A DNA stretch of 64,000 bases from Paroedura picta (GCF_049243985.1 NC_135370.1:108152006-108216005); one strand, 5' to 3'; positions 45,092 to 55,308 are shown, numbered from the stretch's first letter. Numbers and translations are program-made. The notes: a model not told the origin generated them from the sequence alone.

Positions 45092-46033
45092 TCTGAAATA
45101 AACTAAGAGGTGACATGATAACCATCTTCAAGTACTTGAAAGGCTGTCATATAGAGCAGTGGTCCCCAGCCTTTTTATCACTGGGGACCAGTCAACGCTT
45201 GACAATTTTACTGAGGCCCGGGGGGGGGGGGGGCGTAGTCTTTTGCTGAGTGGCGTCGCTGCTGCCTGAGCCCCTGCTCCACATGCTTTCCCGCTGGCGC
45301 CCCTGACTTCCTGCCACCTGCTGGGGGGTGCTGCCAGCAGCAGCTGTGCAGTGCCACACTGAGGGGGAGCCCCAGCCATGGCAGCCACTGGAGAGCACCA
45401 AAGGTGAGCCGGCGGCAGAGTGGCAGGGCAGCCCACGAGGCAGCAACCAGGGAGGAGAACGAGGAGGCATTGCGGCCTGGTACCGACTGATCTACGGACC
45501 GGTCCCAGTCCCTGGACCGGGGGGGGGACCGCTGATATAGAAGATGGAGCAGAGTTGTTCTCTCTTGCCCCAGAACATCAGACCAGAACCAGTGGGTTGA
45601 AATTAATTCAAAAGAATTTTTGGCTAAACATCCTGACAGTTAGAGCAGTTCCTCAGTGGAACAAGCTTCCTCAGGAGGTGGTGGGTTCTCCTTCTTTGGA
45701 AAGTTTTAAGAAGAGGGTAGACAGCCATCTGACAGCAATACTGATTCTGTAAACTTATGCAGATTGTGAGTGGATGAGAAGGAAGGTTTGTGTCAGTGCT
45801 TGGCTCTTGTGGCCCTTTCTTGCCTGCCCAGAAATGCCAATAGTCACTTTGAGGTCAGGAGGCAGATTTCCTCTGCTAGACTGGCTAGGGATTCTAGTTT
45901 TCTTGGGAGGGGCATCATCTGGACATGGAACTGGGGTCACTGTGGGTGGGCATTTAGTTGTGTTTTTTTCTGCACTATGCAGGGGGTTGGACTAGATGAC
46001 CCTGGTGGTACCTTTCAATTCCATGATTCTATG
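45092..46033 (+). mobile_element. CR1 LINE 3' end, split by a hAT element
   Basis: It lies in the last ANO5 intron. The left piece contains AGAGGTGACATGATAACCAT and the right piece AGCAGTTCCTCAGTGGAACA, then WNKLPQEVVGSPSLESFKKR in translation. The CR1 3' end GGGGTTGGACTAGATGACCC and TTCCATGATTCTATGG closes it. It is 5'-truncated and frame-broken. Confidence 0.88.
45157..45534. mobile_element. hAT-type element inserted in CR1
   Basis: CAGTGGTCCCCAGCCTTTTT at the left mirrors ACCGGGGGGGGGACCGCTG at the right. The duplication ATATAGAG (45149-45156) and ATATAGAA (45535-45542) matches at 7 of 8 bases. The GC-rich interior gives open frames on both strands but no transposase. Confidence 0.8.
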
Positions 46034-46136
46034 GACAAGCTCCATTAAGTTCTAAAATTCTTCCACAATTTGTGTATGCATTAAAAAAAAACCCTAATTC
46101 TGTATTTCTGTATACAATGCAACAAACAGAACTCAC

Positions 46137-46242
46137 CTCCATAATAATGATGAAAGCCATTTTGGCAGCCAGAATATGCCAGAACTGCATGGTATGTGAA
46201 TATCTCCTCTCATGGTCTGGTGGATATCGATAGTCCCTGTAC
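46137..46242 (-). CDS. ANO5: ANO5 exon (human exon 21 equivalent)
   Basis: [20 protein letters not shown] then [15 protein letters not shown], matching human [20 protein letters not shown] and WHVLAAKMTFIIVME. This is the extracellular loop leading into the last transmembrane helix. The first base completes a split arginine codon (AG|G). The acceptor is TAACAG and the donor GTGAGT. The 106-bp length fits the phases on both sides. Confidence 0.96.
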
Positions 46243-47431
46243 CTGTTAGATGCAAACACATAAAGGTGAAGAGCTATGTTCAAACACAGACAGATTACAA
46301 GCTCTGTGGCATTTACATTTAAATACAGCTGTCACTTAAGAAGCCTTTTGATCTTGATCGGAATGTTTTGATTTATTTTACTTTTTATAGAACAAGAGTC
46401 TTCCAACTGGTTAGTGCCTCTTGTTTGTACATTTCATAGGAAAAACAGATTGTAGATGACATGCTGGCAGAGCAAGGTACACACAGCTTACTGCTGTCAT
46501 TAGGTTATGTTTGGATAAGGTTGCATAGCATGATGGGTTGTGGTCCAGAATAAATCAGGGAACAGAAACACAACACATGGTAGCATGCTGGGAATTTGCT
46601 CAAACAAACAGCTAAAGCTTAAACAGTACAAAACTGAAAGGAACGGGAACAAGCCTAGTATGGATTTCTGAGACAGTTTAACCCATCATAAGGTAGTGCC
46701 AGAAATAAAGCTATCATCAAAATGAAGGGAAATATAATGCCCATCCAGAGAATGCCATGAGGGAACAGCAGCAAAGACAAAGAGGACTTGCTACTTCTGT
46801 GCTGTGAAGGTCTTTGGCCACTGAATGGAAAACACTGACCACCACTATCTACTAATATGACCACATGATGGGTGTTGCTACCCACAGTGGATGCGTGCCT
46901 GGATGGTACTGAAGTAGCAGCTCTGCAGCTCTACTGTGACACCCCCTAGTGAAGGCTTCAAGGGTCCCCTCACAGGCACTCAGTGTAAGAAGCTGATAGG
47001 CTCTGGAGAACCATCATGTGAACCACTAGTGGAATTGTGTGTGCTACATGCAGCATGGAAGCATGTGAAACTAAATTGTGTAGGCGAACACTTCCTTTCC
47101 AAAGCATGCATATGGTCAGTTGTCCACAAAGTAGGTTTTACAGGTATATTAGGCAGACTGCAGTAGAGATGAAGGACTCTTATCTTTAAGAGACATGGAT
47201 TTTCATTTTAAGATTGTTGCAAAAACTCATCATGTGACACAAAAGGTTCCAGTGTGCATTTCGTCTTAGGATGGAATTAGATATGACAGTCTTTTCCTGG
47301 TACTGTGAAGCTAAGAAGAAAGCTGATACTATGTCATTACTTCATGCTTTCCCTGCCCCATATTATCTCTTGAATGAAGGAGTGGTTGAAAACTGCCTGA
47401 GGTGATACGCTGCATATTTATTTTTCCAGAC
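46243..47431 (-). other. ANO5: ANO5 intron sequence
   Basis: Unique or unrecognised intronic sequence. Frames at 46655-46885 and 46936-47166 have no recognisable content. Confidence 0.6.
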
Positions 47432-47755
47432 CAGGCTTTCTCAGCCAGGGTTGCATGAAACCCTGGGGTTTCTTGATGGTTTTGGAGGGGTTTCCTGAAT
47501 GGGTGGGAGTTAATTATTTTTAATATATTTGTAAAATGTGTAAAATGTGTTATTGTGTGTAATCACCATATATGGTCATGTCAACCTCCCCCCCCCCCCT
47601 CAAAATAGCCAATGATGGGCCTGGAGAGGGTGGGAAGGGGAGGTACACAGCTATACTTCCCAACCCAATCTGCATGATTGCACCGCTTCTGGGATTTCTC
47701 AGGGCCTGAAGAATGTTTCAGGGGTTTTTAATGGTAAAAAGGTTGAGAAACGCTG
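47432..47755. mobile_element. hAT-type MITE, about 324 bp
   Basis: Ends CAGGCTTTCTCAGCCAGGGT and GGTTGAGAAACGCTG are inverted repeats. The interior contains CACCATATATGGTCATGTCA, shared with the copy at 58618-58954 in the opposite orientation. No clear target duplication remains. Confidence 0.75.
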
Positions 47756-48448
47756 CTCTACATATTCCAAGCATTGACTTGCAGGAGGGCATATTGGGCT
47801 CAAGGAAGACACGCACACATTTCCCTTGGCACCAACCCAGGCCACCTGGCACTGTAAGCCCTGGAGTAAGCCCGGCACCAAGAGGCAGGGCTCCTTCACG
47901 AGGTGCCTTTTAAAGCACCCCAAGGCCACGCCCAGGCGCCAATGGTGCGGGTGCGATGCTCTCGCGCAGTGCCCGCCCTTCCCGCCGCTGTAGGACCTCC
48001 CCCCAGCTTGTCTTCCTGCCACCCGCTCTTCCACTACATCAGTGGCAGCTGCAGCTAAGTCTTCACCACTTTAAAGCAGGAGATTTCACACCAGGGTTTT
48101 TATTTTTTGACAACAGTTCAGCATCAAAGCTAGTTCAGGATCCAAATGCTTTAATCATGAATGAAAAATATAACAAAATAATCTAGAATTGTTACATTCC
48201 CTTACTCCCAACACTTGGATTGCTAATTTGTTCTTCCACTACCATGCCTATTTTCACATTTATACTTCTCTGCAAGGTAAAATCAAATCACATTTCTTTT
48301 TACAGCATAATAAAATAGACATTCTTTTTCTGATGACTAAAAAGTTCTGCATTTCACCTTATAAGATGTCAGGATAATGTACATCAAAAACCGAGTTTTA
48401 GGAATAATTTAACATACATTATGAAATATGATTTTTAAAATTAAGAAC
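47756..48448 (-). other. ANO5: ANO5 intron with a CpG-rich patch
   Basis: The stretch 47860-48050 has clustered CpGs and high GC, unlike the AT-rich surroundings. It may be an old element or an intronic CpG island. No conserved frame is visible. Confidence 0.4.
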
Positions 48449-48690
48449 ATGAAAGAAGCCCAGCTGAATCCAGCCAGTGGTCTATGTAGTCCAGCATTCT
48501 GTCTAACACAGTGGCCAACTAGAACAGGGCACTGAGGATGAGGCCTTCCCCTGGTGTTGCCTCCTGGCACTGGGAGTCAGAGGTTTGGTGCCTCTGAATG
48601 TGGAGCGTCCCCTTAGTCACCATGGCTCATAGCCACTGACAGACTTATCCTTCATGAATCAGTCTAATCCCATTTTAAAACTATATCTTA
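48449..48690. repeat. Interspersed repeat (CR1/L3-like 3' fragment)
   Basis: CCAGTGGTCTATGTAGTCCA, GAGGCCTTCCCCTGGTGTTG, AGTCACCATGGCTCATAGCC and AGTCTAATCCCATTTT form a repeat common in squamate genomes. The family name is uncertain. Confidence 0.6.
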
Positions 48691-48769
48691 AAGGGGGATT
48701 CAAAAGATCGATAAGGAAACCCACATATAAAATATGCAAAGTATATACAAAGTATTAAGTACAACTAAC

Positions 48770-48951
48770 CTGCAGGTTTCAAAGTCTTCTGTAGCCTGTT
48801 CTGGTTTGTTTGTGCCAGAAAAATGTGAAGTTTGGAATATGGAGAGGCTGCTGTTAATATATCCTGACATGGGCGATTTAGGATCCGTATAATAAGCATA
48901 ATAGTAAACTAACCGAGGGATCATATCAGATGTGAAGGCTACAATGAATGC
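48770..48951 (-). CDS. ANO5: ANO5 exon (human exon 20 equivalent)
   Basis: AFIVAFTSDMIPRLVYYYAY continues through a variable extracellular loop (YINSSLSIFQTSHFSG) to EDFETC plus AG of a split arginine. The loop has an NSS glycosylation site. The arginine in IPRLVYY corresponds to human Arg758, a residue known to be mutated in human muscle disease. The acceptor has a long pyrimidine tract and ends CAG; the donor is GTTAGT. Confidence 0.96.
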
Positions 48952-49638
48952 CTGAAAGAAAAAAAAAAACACACCATGTAAGTTTCATCAGCCCTCACTT
49001 GTTTCCTTTGAATAAAGTATCCACTTACCAGTAGCTAGGGAAAGGAAATTGGTTTGAAAATGGGTACACAGCATTTTCAATGTCTATACTAACCTTGCAA
49101 ATAAATTAAAAATTATTTGCCAGTGTCTGTCTCGTCTATCAAGCCTGGCTGTCCATACATACTTCGTTAGCTACTGATTGTGTCCAATAAAACCAACAAA
49201 ACAAGAATGAATTTTGAAATGCTTGCCCTGGGTGATGAGAACCATGACTACTTACAAGTCTGGACTGTACAATCCTAGCAAATTTATGATGACCATATAA
49301 ACAGTAGTTTCCAAAAATCAAGCATGCCCCATCAGGGTGTTCAGCAGATATCTCAGTCTTGGACCCTATAGATTAGTTCTTTTAGTGTCCTACTTTCTTC
49401 CAATGCAAGAAGCCATTATGTGATCCACAAGGCTGTTCCACCAGTGGATGATCCTTGTGTCAGGAGACATCTCCTTGCCTTGGAAGAAGGCACAATATTA
49501 TTGACATTTAAATTAAGATGGTGAAGAAGTATGTCACTTTTTGTTTACCTACAGGCTGACATTAAACAATTAGTGGCAGAGAAGACCAAGCTTTACACGT
49601 AGTCCCAGAATCCAAGGTTTGCCAAACAACAGGCCAAC
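48952..49638 (-). other. ANO5: ANO5 intron sequence
   Basis: Unrecognised sequence between exon 20 and the L1-type insertion. Confidence 0.6.
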
Positions 49639-50325
49639 AAAGAGACAAGCAACCGGAGATGGGTGGAGCTATGGCACTTAGATAGCTCGAATACTTCGAG
49701 CTCCTGTTCCACTGAGGGTCAATCGCTGCTGTGATTGACAGAATCGGGTTTTGGGTACGCAAACCCACCCACCATCAACTCAGGAATTCCTTGTGAATCT
49801 CTGGGGCCTCTCTGTTCCGCAGGGAAATTAATATTCTCTGGAACGCAAGCTCAGTGTGCACAGGGTCCAGTAAGTGCCGTTCGCCATTTTAAAACTTTCA
49901 TCTTTCCTTACAACTCTGCAATCTACACAGCTCTTACTCTAATCTTCAAAGCTAATTGGATTCATCCTTGCAAGACTTTTGACTCATCACAACTCCGGAG
50001 TGAAAACAACTGGCAGACATCAGATCAAGCCTACAAACAGTGAGTGGGGGTTTCCCTCAGCACCTTCTCTCCTGGAACAAACTCTTGGCGTGCAAAGCTG
50101 CTTTCTTTAACTTAAGCAAGCTAGAGAGACAAGAAGATATGTGAGAGAAGGTAAAGAAAGGAGTTAAGGTAGCCAGAACATCCCCTCGCCACTGCTTATA
50201 AATCGGAGATTGAAAAAATAGATACAAGAATCTCGCAAGAGCTGCTTGCCAGAACGAGAACTGGCTCGGAAAAGCTTCAACAGGTCATTAAAGCGACGGA
50301 CGACAGCTGGTGAGACATTACTTTA

Positions 50326-51009
50326 ATGTCAAAACAGACTGTTGCTCTTCGTTTGGACACCGTAGGACCTCTACTGGTTATATGCAAAATTGCCTACAAA
50401 ATGTCCATGCTAAAGAGATTTGCTTATCTACTGGAACTACAGACAGAAGACCTGAAAGCACATATAGATGGCTTGCTTAAAGATATGCTCAAGGAGTTCA
50501 AGGGTGGTAAGGAAGAAGTCTCTAACAGGAATGATGAATCAATAACAGTGGCTGATGATAGCTCTAAACAAGGTGAAGATATGCTCAAGGAGTTCAAGGG
50601 CGGCAAGGAAGAAGTCTCCAACAGGAATGATGAATCAATAACAGTGGCTGATGATAGCTCTAAACAAGGTGGAAAATTACCAGTAGAAGAGAAATTGGAA
50701 ACTATGGAGATGGAAAAGGGGATGCCGGAGCTTTGCAGCCTAGATAAGGACTCCCTACCCAAGAAGACATACAGCCACTCCAAAACAACAGTATACAAGA
50801 ACCAATCAAAAGATATATGGATCTGCTGTGAAAGTAATCGACTGAAAGGAGCTTCTTGGAAAAAAAACTGTACTGATATTGGAGCCCAGGAGGTACAACT
50901 GTTTCAAGATTCACCGATGTATACTCCGAGGGAAAGACTACAACTCCACTCGAACATGGGTCAGTGGGAACAACAAGATGCGGCAGGCCTCGATATGAGA
51001 CCCCCTTAA
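50326..51009 (+). CDS. ORF of the L1-type element, unknown protein (ORF1 remnant?)
   Basis: A 227-residue frame starting MSKQTVALRLDTVGPL. The first part (LLELQTEDLKAHIDGLLKDM) is heptad-like and charged, as in an L1 ORF1 coiled coil. A 32-residue unit (DMLKEFKGGKEEVSN...DDSSKQG) is repeated head to tail. The C-terminal part has no RRM or other domain that I recognise. Whether it is translated or functional is unknown. It could be merely a relic kept open by youth. Confidence 0.5.
   Translation: MSKQTVALRLDTVGPLLVICKIAYKMSMLKRFAYLLELQTEDLKAHIDGLLKDMLKEFKGGKEEVSNRNDESITVADDSSKQGEDMLKEFKGGKEEVSNRNDESITVADDSSKQGGKLPVEEKLETMEMEKGMPELCSLDKDSLPKKTYSHSKTTVYKNQSKDIWICCESNRLKGASWKKNCTDIGAQEVQLFQDSPMYTPRERLQLHSNMGQWEQQDAAGLDMRPP
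50483..50674 (+). repeat. 96-bp in-frame tandem duplication
   Basis: Units 50483-50578 and 50579-50674 differ at only a few bases. Most differences are at third codon positions (GGT/GGC, TCT/TCC); the last codon changes GAA to GGA. Confidence 0.92.
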
Positions 51010-51835
51010 GCCTCCTCCTGCTTTCTTCAGTAGCCATATAGGCAAGCTGAATTTGAATTAACATATCTCTGTAGTGACTCTCAGCTTAAACTTAAAGCAT
51101 AACTAACAGGAGGCAGCTAACTGAGGAGGTGTAAATGTAACTAACGAAGACCTTATTTTACAAACTAATGAAGACTCTATCTAATCATTTCTTGTATTTA
51201 ATAATGTACACTTATATAGCTTACAACCTTAACAACCTATACATATACATATATTTCTTTTTCCATACAATTAAGTAGGCTTTTATTCTTTTGTTTTCTT
51301 TTCCCTAGTGGAAATGAGGATGGCTCTGAGACCACGTTAAGTACAAATTGTTTATGATTGTTAAAACTATGCAAACAAATGTTGAAACTTCTCTTTTTAA
51401 ATGTGGTGGAAAGGTGAAAAAGTTTATAAGCTTTGGGTAAAAGTCTATAATATTGTAGCCATGTGGAGTCTTATAATTTAAATGAAGAGAAGAGGCTTTT
51501 CAAGAACAATGGGGCTCTTATCTGATCTACCCAAGAAAATAAGTTAAAAGGGGATTGAAATGGGGTATCAAGTGTATCAAACGAAGAACATAATCTTTTT
51601 CTTTCTGTATCGATAATGTAGATTATTTGCATTGTATTATCTTTAAATATTACAAAAGGGGATTGAAACGGGGGACTAAATGTATCAAATGAAGAGCATA
51701 ACCTTTCTTTTTCTGTATTAACAATGTAGATTGCCTGTATTTTATTATCTTTAATCTTGGAAAACAAAAATAAAAATCTTATTAAAAATCTCCAAAGACC
51801 CACCAAAAAAAAAAAAAAAAAAGAGACAAGCAACC

Positions 51836-52141
51836 CAGCTTCTAAGAGTCAATCTTGGTAATGAATGGCTCATCGATAGGTCCGTTCTTAAAAAACATAA
51901 TGGGGCACCTGGAGTTTCAATCAAACAGCTTCCTTGGTTTCTGTCATTATGAAAAAATATGGATTGCCATTTCTGAGCCACACCCACTCATTAACTTGTG
52001 TTAATTTCTAGTAGGGTGGGATCACATGTTAAAAGTAAACAACTGAGGAAGTCACAATCCAATTAAAGCAGATTAAGCAACTGACTTTCACTTCATTTCA
52101 TTTGTTTTAGCAGGTTACAGGAGCCCAGCATGGTAAACTAA
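51836..52141 (-). other. ANO5: ANO5 intron sequence
   Basis: About 300 bp of unrecognised intronic sequence between the L1-type element and the duplication flanking the next SINE. Confidence 0.6.
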
Positions 52142-52153
52142 TTATTTACCTAT

Positions 52154-52530
52154 AAAAGTAAATCACTTCCTTGCAGGGAATTTTTGGGCAGAATCCATTG
52201 CAGAATATTTGCAATGGAAAGAACTCATCCAGTATGTAGTTAAGGTAAAGGTAAAGGGTATCCCCTGTGCAAGCACCGAGTCATGTCTGACCCTTGGGCT
52301 GATGCCCTCTAGCGTTTTCATGGCAGACTCAATACGGGGTGGTTTGCCAGTGCCTTCCCCAATCATTACCGTTTACCCCCCAGCAAGCTGGGTACTCATT
52401 TTACCAACCTCAGAAGGATGGAAGGCTGAGTCAACCTTGAGTCGGCTGCTGGGATTGAACTCCCAGCCTCATGGGCAGAGCTTTCAGACTGCATGTCTGC
52501 TACCTTACCACTCTGCACCACAAGAGGCTC
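52154..52530 (-). mobile_element. BovB-tailed tRNA SINE with probable 3' transduction
   Basis: The SINE proper spans about 52240-52530 in reverse orientation; its head GAGCCTCTTGTGG is at the right. The 12-bp duplication TTATTTACCTAT lies directly against the SINE 5' end (52531-52542). Its partner is at 52142-52153, about 87 bp beyond the SINE 3' end (AGGTAAAGGTAAAGGGTATC). The intervening 52154-52240 would then be flanking DNA carried along from the source locus. Confidence 0.75.
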
Positions 52531-52656
52531 TTATTTACCTATGCATAAAAACAAATAAGAAAGACCTAGGGATATTAAAAGTTTATACATATGGAAATTC
52601 CATAATTATCTTCTCTCTCTATATATATTTTAAATAAAACTGTTTTGGTTACTTAC

Positions 52657-52862
52657 ATTTGTGACAACTGACAAGATTGCCATTCCATTTAGAATTTCTT
52701 GCCAAATGCCTATGCTATGGGCTTTGGCTGCCACTGGCCTTTTGAACTGTGTTGTCAGCTTCCAGGAATCAACTCGAATCTCCAAGATATTGTTCATCAG
52801 AGCAAGTAGTGGGGCCAATGGAAAAGAAGCCACAAACAGAGTAATGAATCCAAACTGAATAA
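52657..52862 (-). CDS. ANO5: ANO5 exon (human exon 19 equivalent)
   Basis: [20 protein letters not shown] then [20 protein letters not shown] and [20 protein letters not shown], ending VTN at a GTAAGT donor. It includes the helix with EIRVD, whose acidic pair (spacing four) corresponds to calcium-binding positions in anoctamins. The first two bases complete a split valine codon (G|TT). The 206-bp length agrees with the flanking phases. Confidence 0.96.
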
Positions 52863-53638
52863 CTAGACAAAGAGAAAAGTAAAGGTAAATAATTGTATGA
52901 ATTGATCACAGTAATTAATATACTGGAACATCTAATTTAATAAAATGTGATTCATACTTCTGGCAACATGCTGTAGATCCCAAAGGCTCCTATTGGTGGA
53001 ATGTCTCCTTCCCCAGGGCCAATTGCTGCTCTTGCTCAGGATTCCGCACCCCTCTCCTCCCTTCAGGCCGGCTGTGAAGGGAATCTCTAACAGCCCCTGA
53101 CTGAAGTGAGGGACGTGTTTCCGACAGCAACGCAGGGAAGCCTGTGGGTGTGCATGGCTGTGCTTTCTCTTGAAGAGGGAAAACTTTCCCCTTCTGTCTA
53201 ACCGCTGGCTGACAGGGAGGCCACAGAAAAGTCCCTTCATACCCAAAATACTGCTGTGGCCAGACTCACTGCTGAAGGACAAATGCAGCCAAGCCATGCA
53301 TGTCTCTTTTCCACAACTCTGAACATTTGAGGTCTGCCGTGCAGGGTTGTTGCGTAGATGAAACTGGATGCTATTGCAGAGGTTTTTTGCCTCCTGTTTC
53401 ATCTGCACAACAACCCTGTGCAGTAGTCCTCAAGTGTTTCATCTCCACAACAATCTGCGTGGGAGACCTTAAATGTTTCTTCTGTACTACAACCCTGTCT
53501 CCTCTCCAAAGCAGCCATTTCTGCCTGGGGACTTGGTCTTTATAATCTGGAAATGAGCTGTGATTCCAGCTCTCCCGGCCCCACCTGGATCTTGGCAACC
53601 CCTGGGTTGGAAATATTTCTGGTGGTTTGGAGGAGGGC
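52863..53638 (-). other. ANO5: ANO5 intron with an unidentified repeat
   Basis: The GC-rich part 53000-53300 is unrecognised. A 24-bp inverted pair (GCAGGGTTGTTGCGTAGATG near 53340 against ATCTGCACAACAACCCTGTG near 53400) and the block CCAAAGCAGCCATTTCTGCC...CCTGGATCTTGGCAACCCCT look like a common squamate element of unknown class. Confidence 0.4.
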
Positions 53639-53650
53639 CTTAAAATGGTA

Positions 53651-53923
53651 AAGGTAAAGGTATCCCCTGTGCAAGCACCGAGTCATGTCTGACCCTTGGG
53701 GTGACGCCCTCTAGCGTTTTCATGGCAGACTCAATACGGGGTGGTTTGCCAGTGCCTTCCCCAGTCATGACCGTTTACCCCCCAGCAAGCTGGGTACTCA
53801 TTTTACCGACCTCGGAAGGATGGAAGGCTGAGTCAACCTTGAGCCGGCTGCTGGGATTGAACTCCCAGCCTTATGGGCAAAGCTTTCAGACGGCTGCCTT
53901 ACCACTCTGCGCCACAAGAGGCT
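53651..53923 (-). mobile_element. BovB-tailed tRNA SINE with perfect 12-bp TSD
   Basis: Reverse orientation, same family as 17116-17403. The flanking CTTAAAATGGTA (53639-53650 and 53924-53935) is a perfect duplication. The SINE interrupts an older unidentified repeat. Confidence 0.92.
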
Positions 53924-53935
53924 CTTAAAATGGTA

Positions 53936-54607
53936 CAATGGCTCAATGTTCACCCTCCAAAGTAGCTATTTTTTCCTGCAGAGCTCATTATTATAGAGAT
54001 GAGCAGCGATACTAGAGATGATACTAGAGATACTAGAGGCTTGCAGGCTGAGGCTGGGGTGGAGTGGCACATAAAGATGTGGGCTTGGATATGAGCTTAG
54101 TTTTCCCCTCCTGCTTTATTTCTTTTGCTTTTTCATGCGAGGTTCTGAATGTCCTGGTGATGGCAAACATGAGCTTTCAGATTCTGCCTCTAGAGCTACT
54201 GGTGTGGCCTTCTTTGGAAGGGTCAGCCCCATCCTGATAGTTGGACCCACAGGAATGGCAACCCAGAACAGGGTTCAGTAGCTGAGGTCGGTGAAAGCAA
54301 ACCGGAGACAGACCTGAACTCAGAATCACTCTCATTAGAGCTAAGGAGGATAAACCCTTCTCCTACATGCAGCAGTAGAGGTCATACTGAGCAAGACTTC
54401 GGAATACGGTGCTGGCAAATTGGACAAGCTCCAAGATTGTGGGCCACTCCCAAGTACCAAAGGTAAACTCATGCTCATCACTGTGAATCATCTTTGTTCT
54501 ACATTTTGAACATTTCTTAAACTGTCCTTGGAGTCCATGATGAGGGACAAGAAGCACTATGGACTGGGAAAGCTCGCTTTATGACTGGGCTTGTCTCCCA
54601 CTGGCAT
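53936..54607 (-). other. ANO5: ANO5 intron sequence
   Basis: Continuation of the interrupted repeat, then unrecognised sequence. Confidence 0.5.
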
Positions 54608-54708
54608 GAATCACAATTCTTTGAAGAATCACAATTCTTTGAAGAATCACAATTCTTTGAAGAAGAATTGTTAGTCTATTTTGAAGAAGAATTGTTAGTC
54701 TATTTTGT
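54608..54708. repeat. Two adjoining minisatellites (18-bp x3, 24-bp x2)
   Basis: Three perfect copies of GAATCACAATTCTTTGAA (54608-54661) pass directly into two copies of a 24-bp unit containing GAAGAATTGTTAGTCTATTT. Both units share TTTGAAGAA, so one probably grew out of the other. There are no spacers, so this is not a CRISPR array. Confidence 0.9.
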
Positions 54709-55084
54709 CCACAATGATGAATATCAACAGAGCACCACAGAAAGCTTCTTATCCTTGTGGTGGCAAAAATGGAAGTGAAGGAAGGAGGCACTTGCTGTTG
54801 GAGCACGTGATGCACTGGGTGCGAATTCCATGCACACACCAGCTCTGAAAGGGGCAGGGCCCCCCACTTTGGAATTTTTAAGCTAGAAAAAAATGTCTGC
54901 GGCTGGCCTGTGCAACTGCAGTCTCAGTGTGGGGCTGCATGAGAAGACAGAAAATAAGCCCCTGTATCTAAGTATCCCTTTTAAAAAAAGGTTTATACCT
55001 GTACAATAGAGTAGCAGTAGAGAAGCAAAAAGACATTCACAGGAAATAAAGCAAGGATGGATAAACTGCAGCACCTTCTACTGG
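54709..55084 (-). other. ANO5: ANO5 intron sequence
   Basis: About 375 bp of unrecognised intronic sequence between the minisatellites and the LINE 3' end. Confidence 0.55.
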
Positions 55085-55308
55085 GCCCCCGAGCCTCCTT
55101 CCCATGAAATTCAGCATCTTAACCTGACCAGCCATCTGTATGTTGTGGTTATGAATTTACTGTTTGCACTGTTTATTATTGTTCTATTGTTATTTATGAT
55201 TACCAATTTTCTCTGTATTATTCCTGTCCCTATGTTTCATGAGAACTGCCCTGAGCCTTAGGGGAGGGTGGTATATAAATGCAATAAATATAAATAAATA
55301 AATATAAT
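55085..55308 (+). mobile_element. L2/CR1-type LINE 3' end
   Basis: AACTGCCCTGAGCCTTAGGG, GGAGGGTGGTATATAAATGC and an AAATA-repeat tail form the common 3' terminus of vertebrate L2-type LINEs. The upstream coding part is absent. Confidence 0.75.

Larger units (their letters stand above)
49655..51819 (+). mobile_element. Young L1-type non-autonomous retroelement
   Basis: A 2165-bp insertion in an ANO5 intron, antisense to the gene. It ends in a pure poly(A) run, and a 16-bp target-site duplication AAAGAGACAAGCAACC lies at 49639-49654 and 51820-51835. No endonuclease or reverse transcriptase is encoded, so it must be mobilised in trans, probably by L1. The 3' region has AATAAAAATCTTATT close to the tail and two tandem units of about 108 bp (from 51546 and 51654). 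It carries an ORF at 50326-51009, with a short upstream frame in a different register (including KIDTRISQELLARTRTGSEK) that looks like an L1 ORF1 N-terminus. It is probably a deletion derivative of L1 that keeps the 5' UTR, part of ORF1 and the 3' UTR. Confidence 0.85.

Noticed and set aside
45128-45540. Ala/Pro-rich frames on both strands
   Set aside because: They are created by the GC-rich interior of a hAT-type MITE.
54579-54839. Repeated array resembling a CRISPR or a repeat protein (ILLQ, IVILQ repeats)
   Set aside because: The units are directly adjacent without spacers and the genome is vertebrate. The translated repeats are a by-product of the minisatellite.
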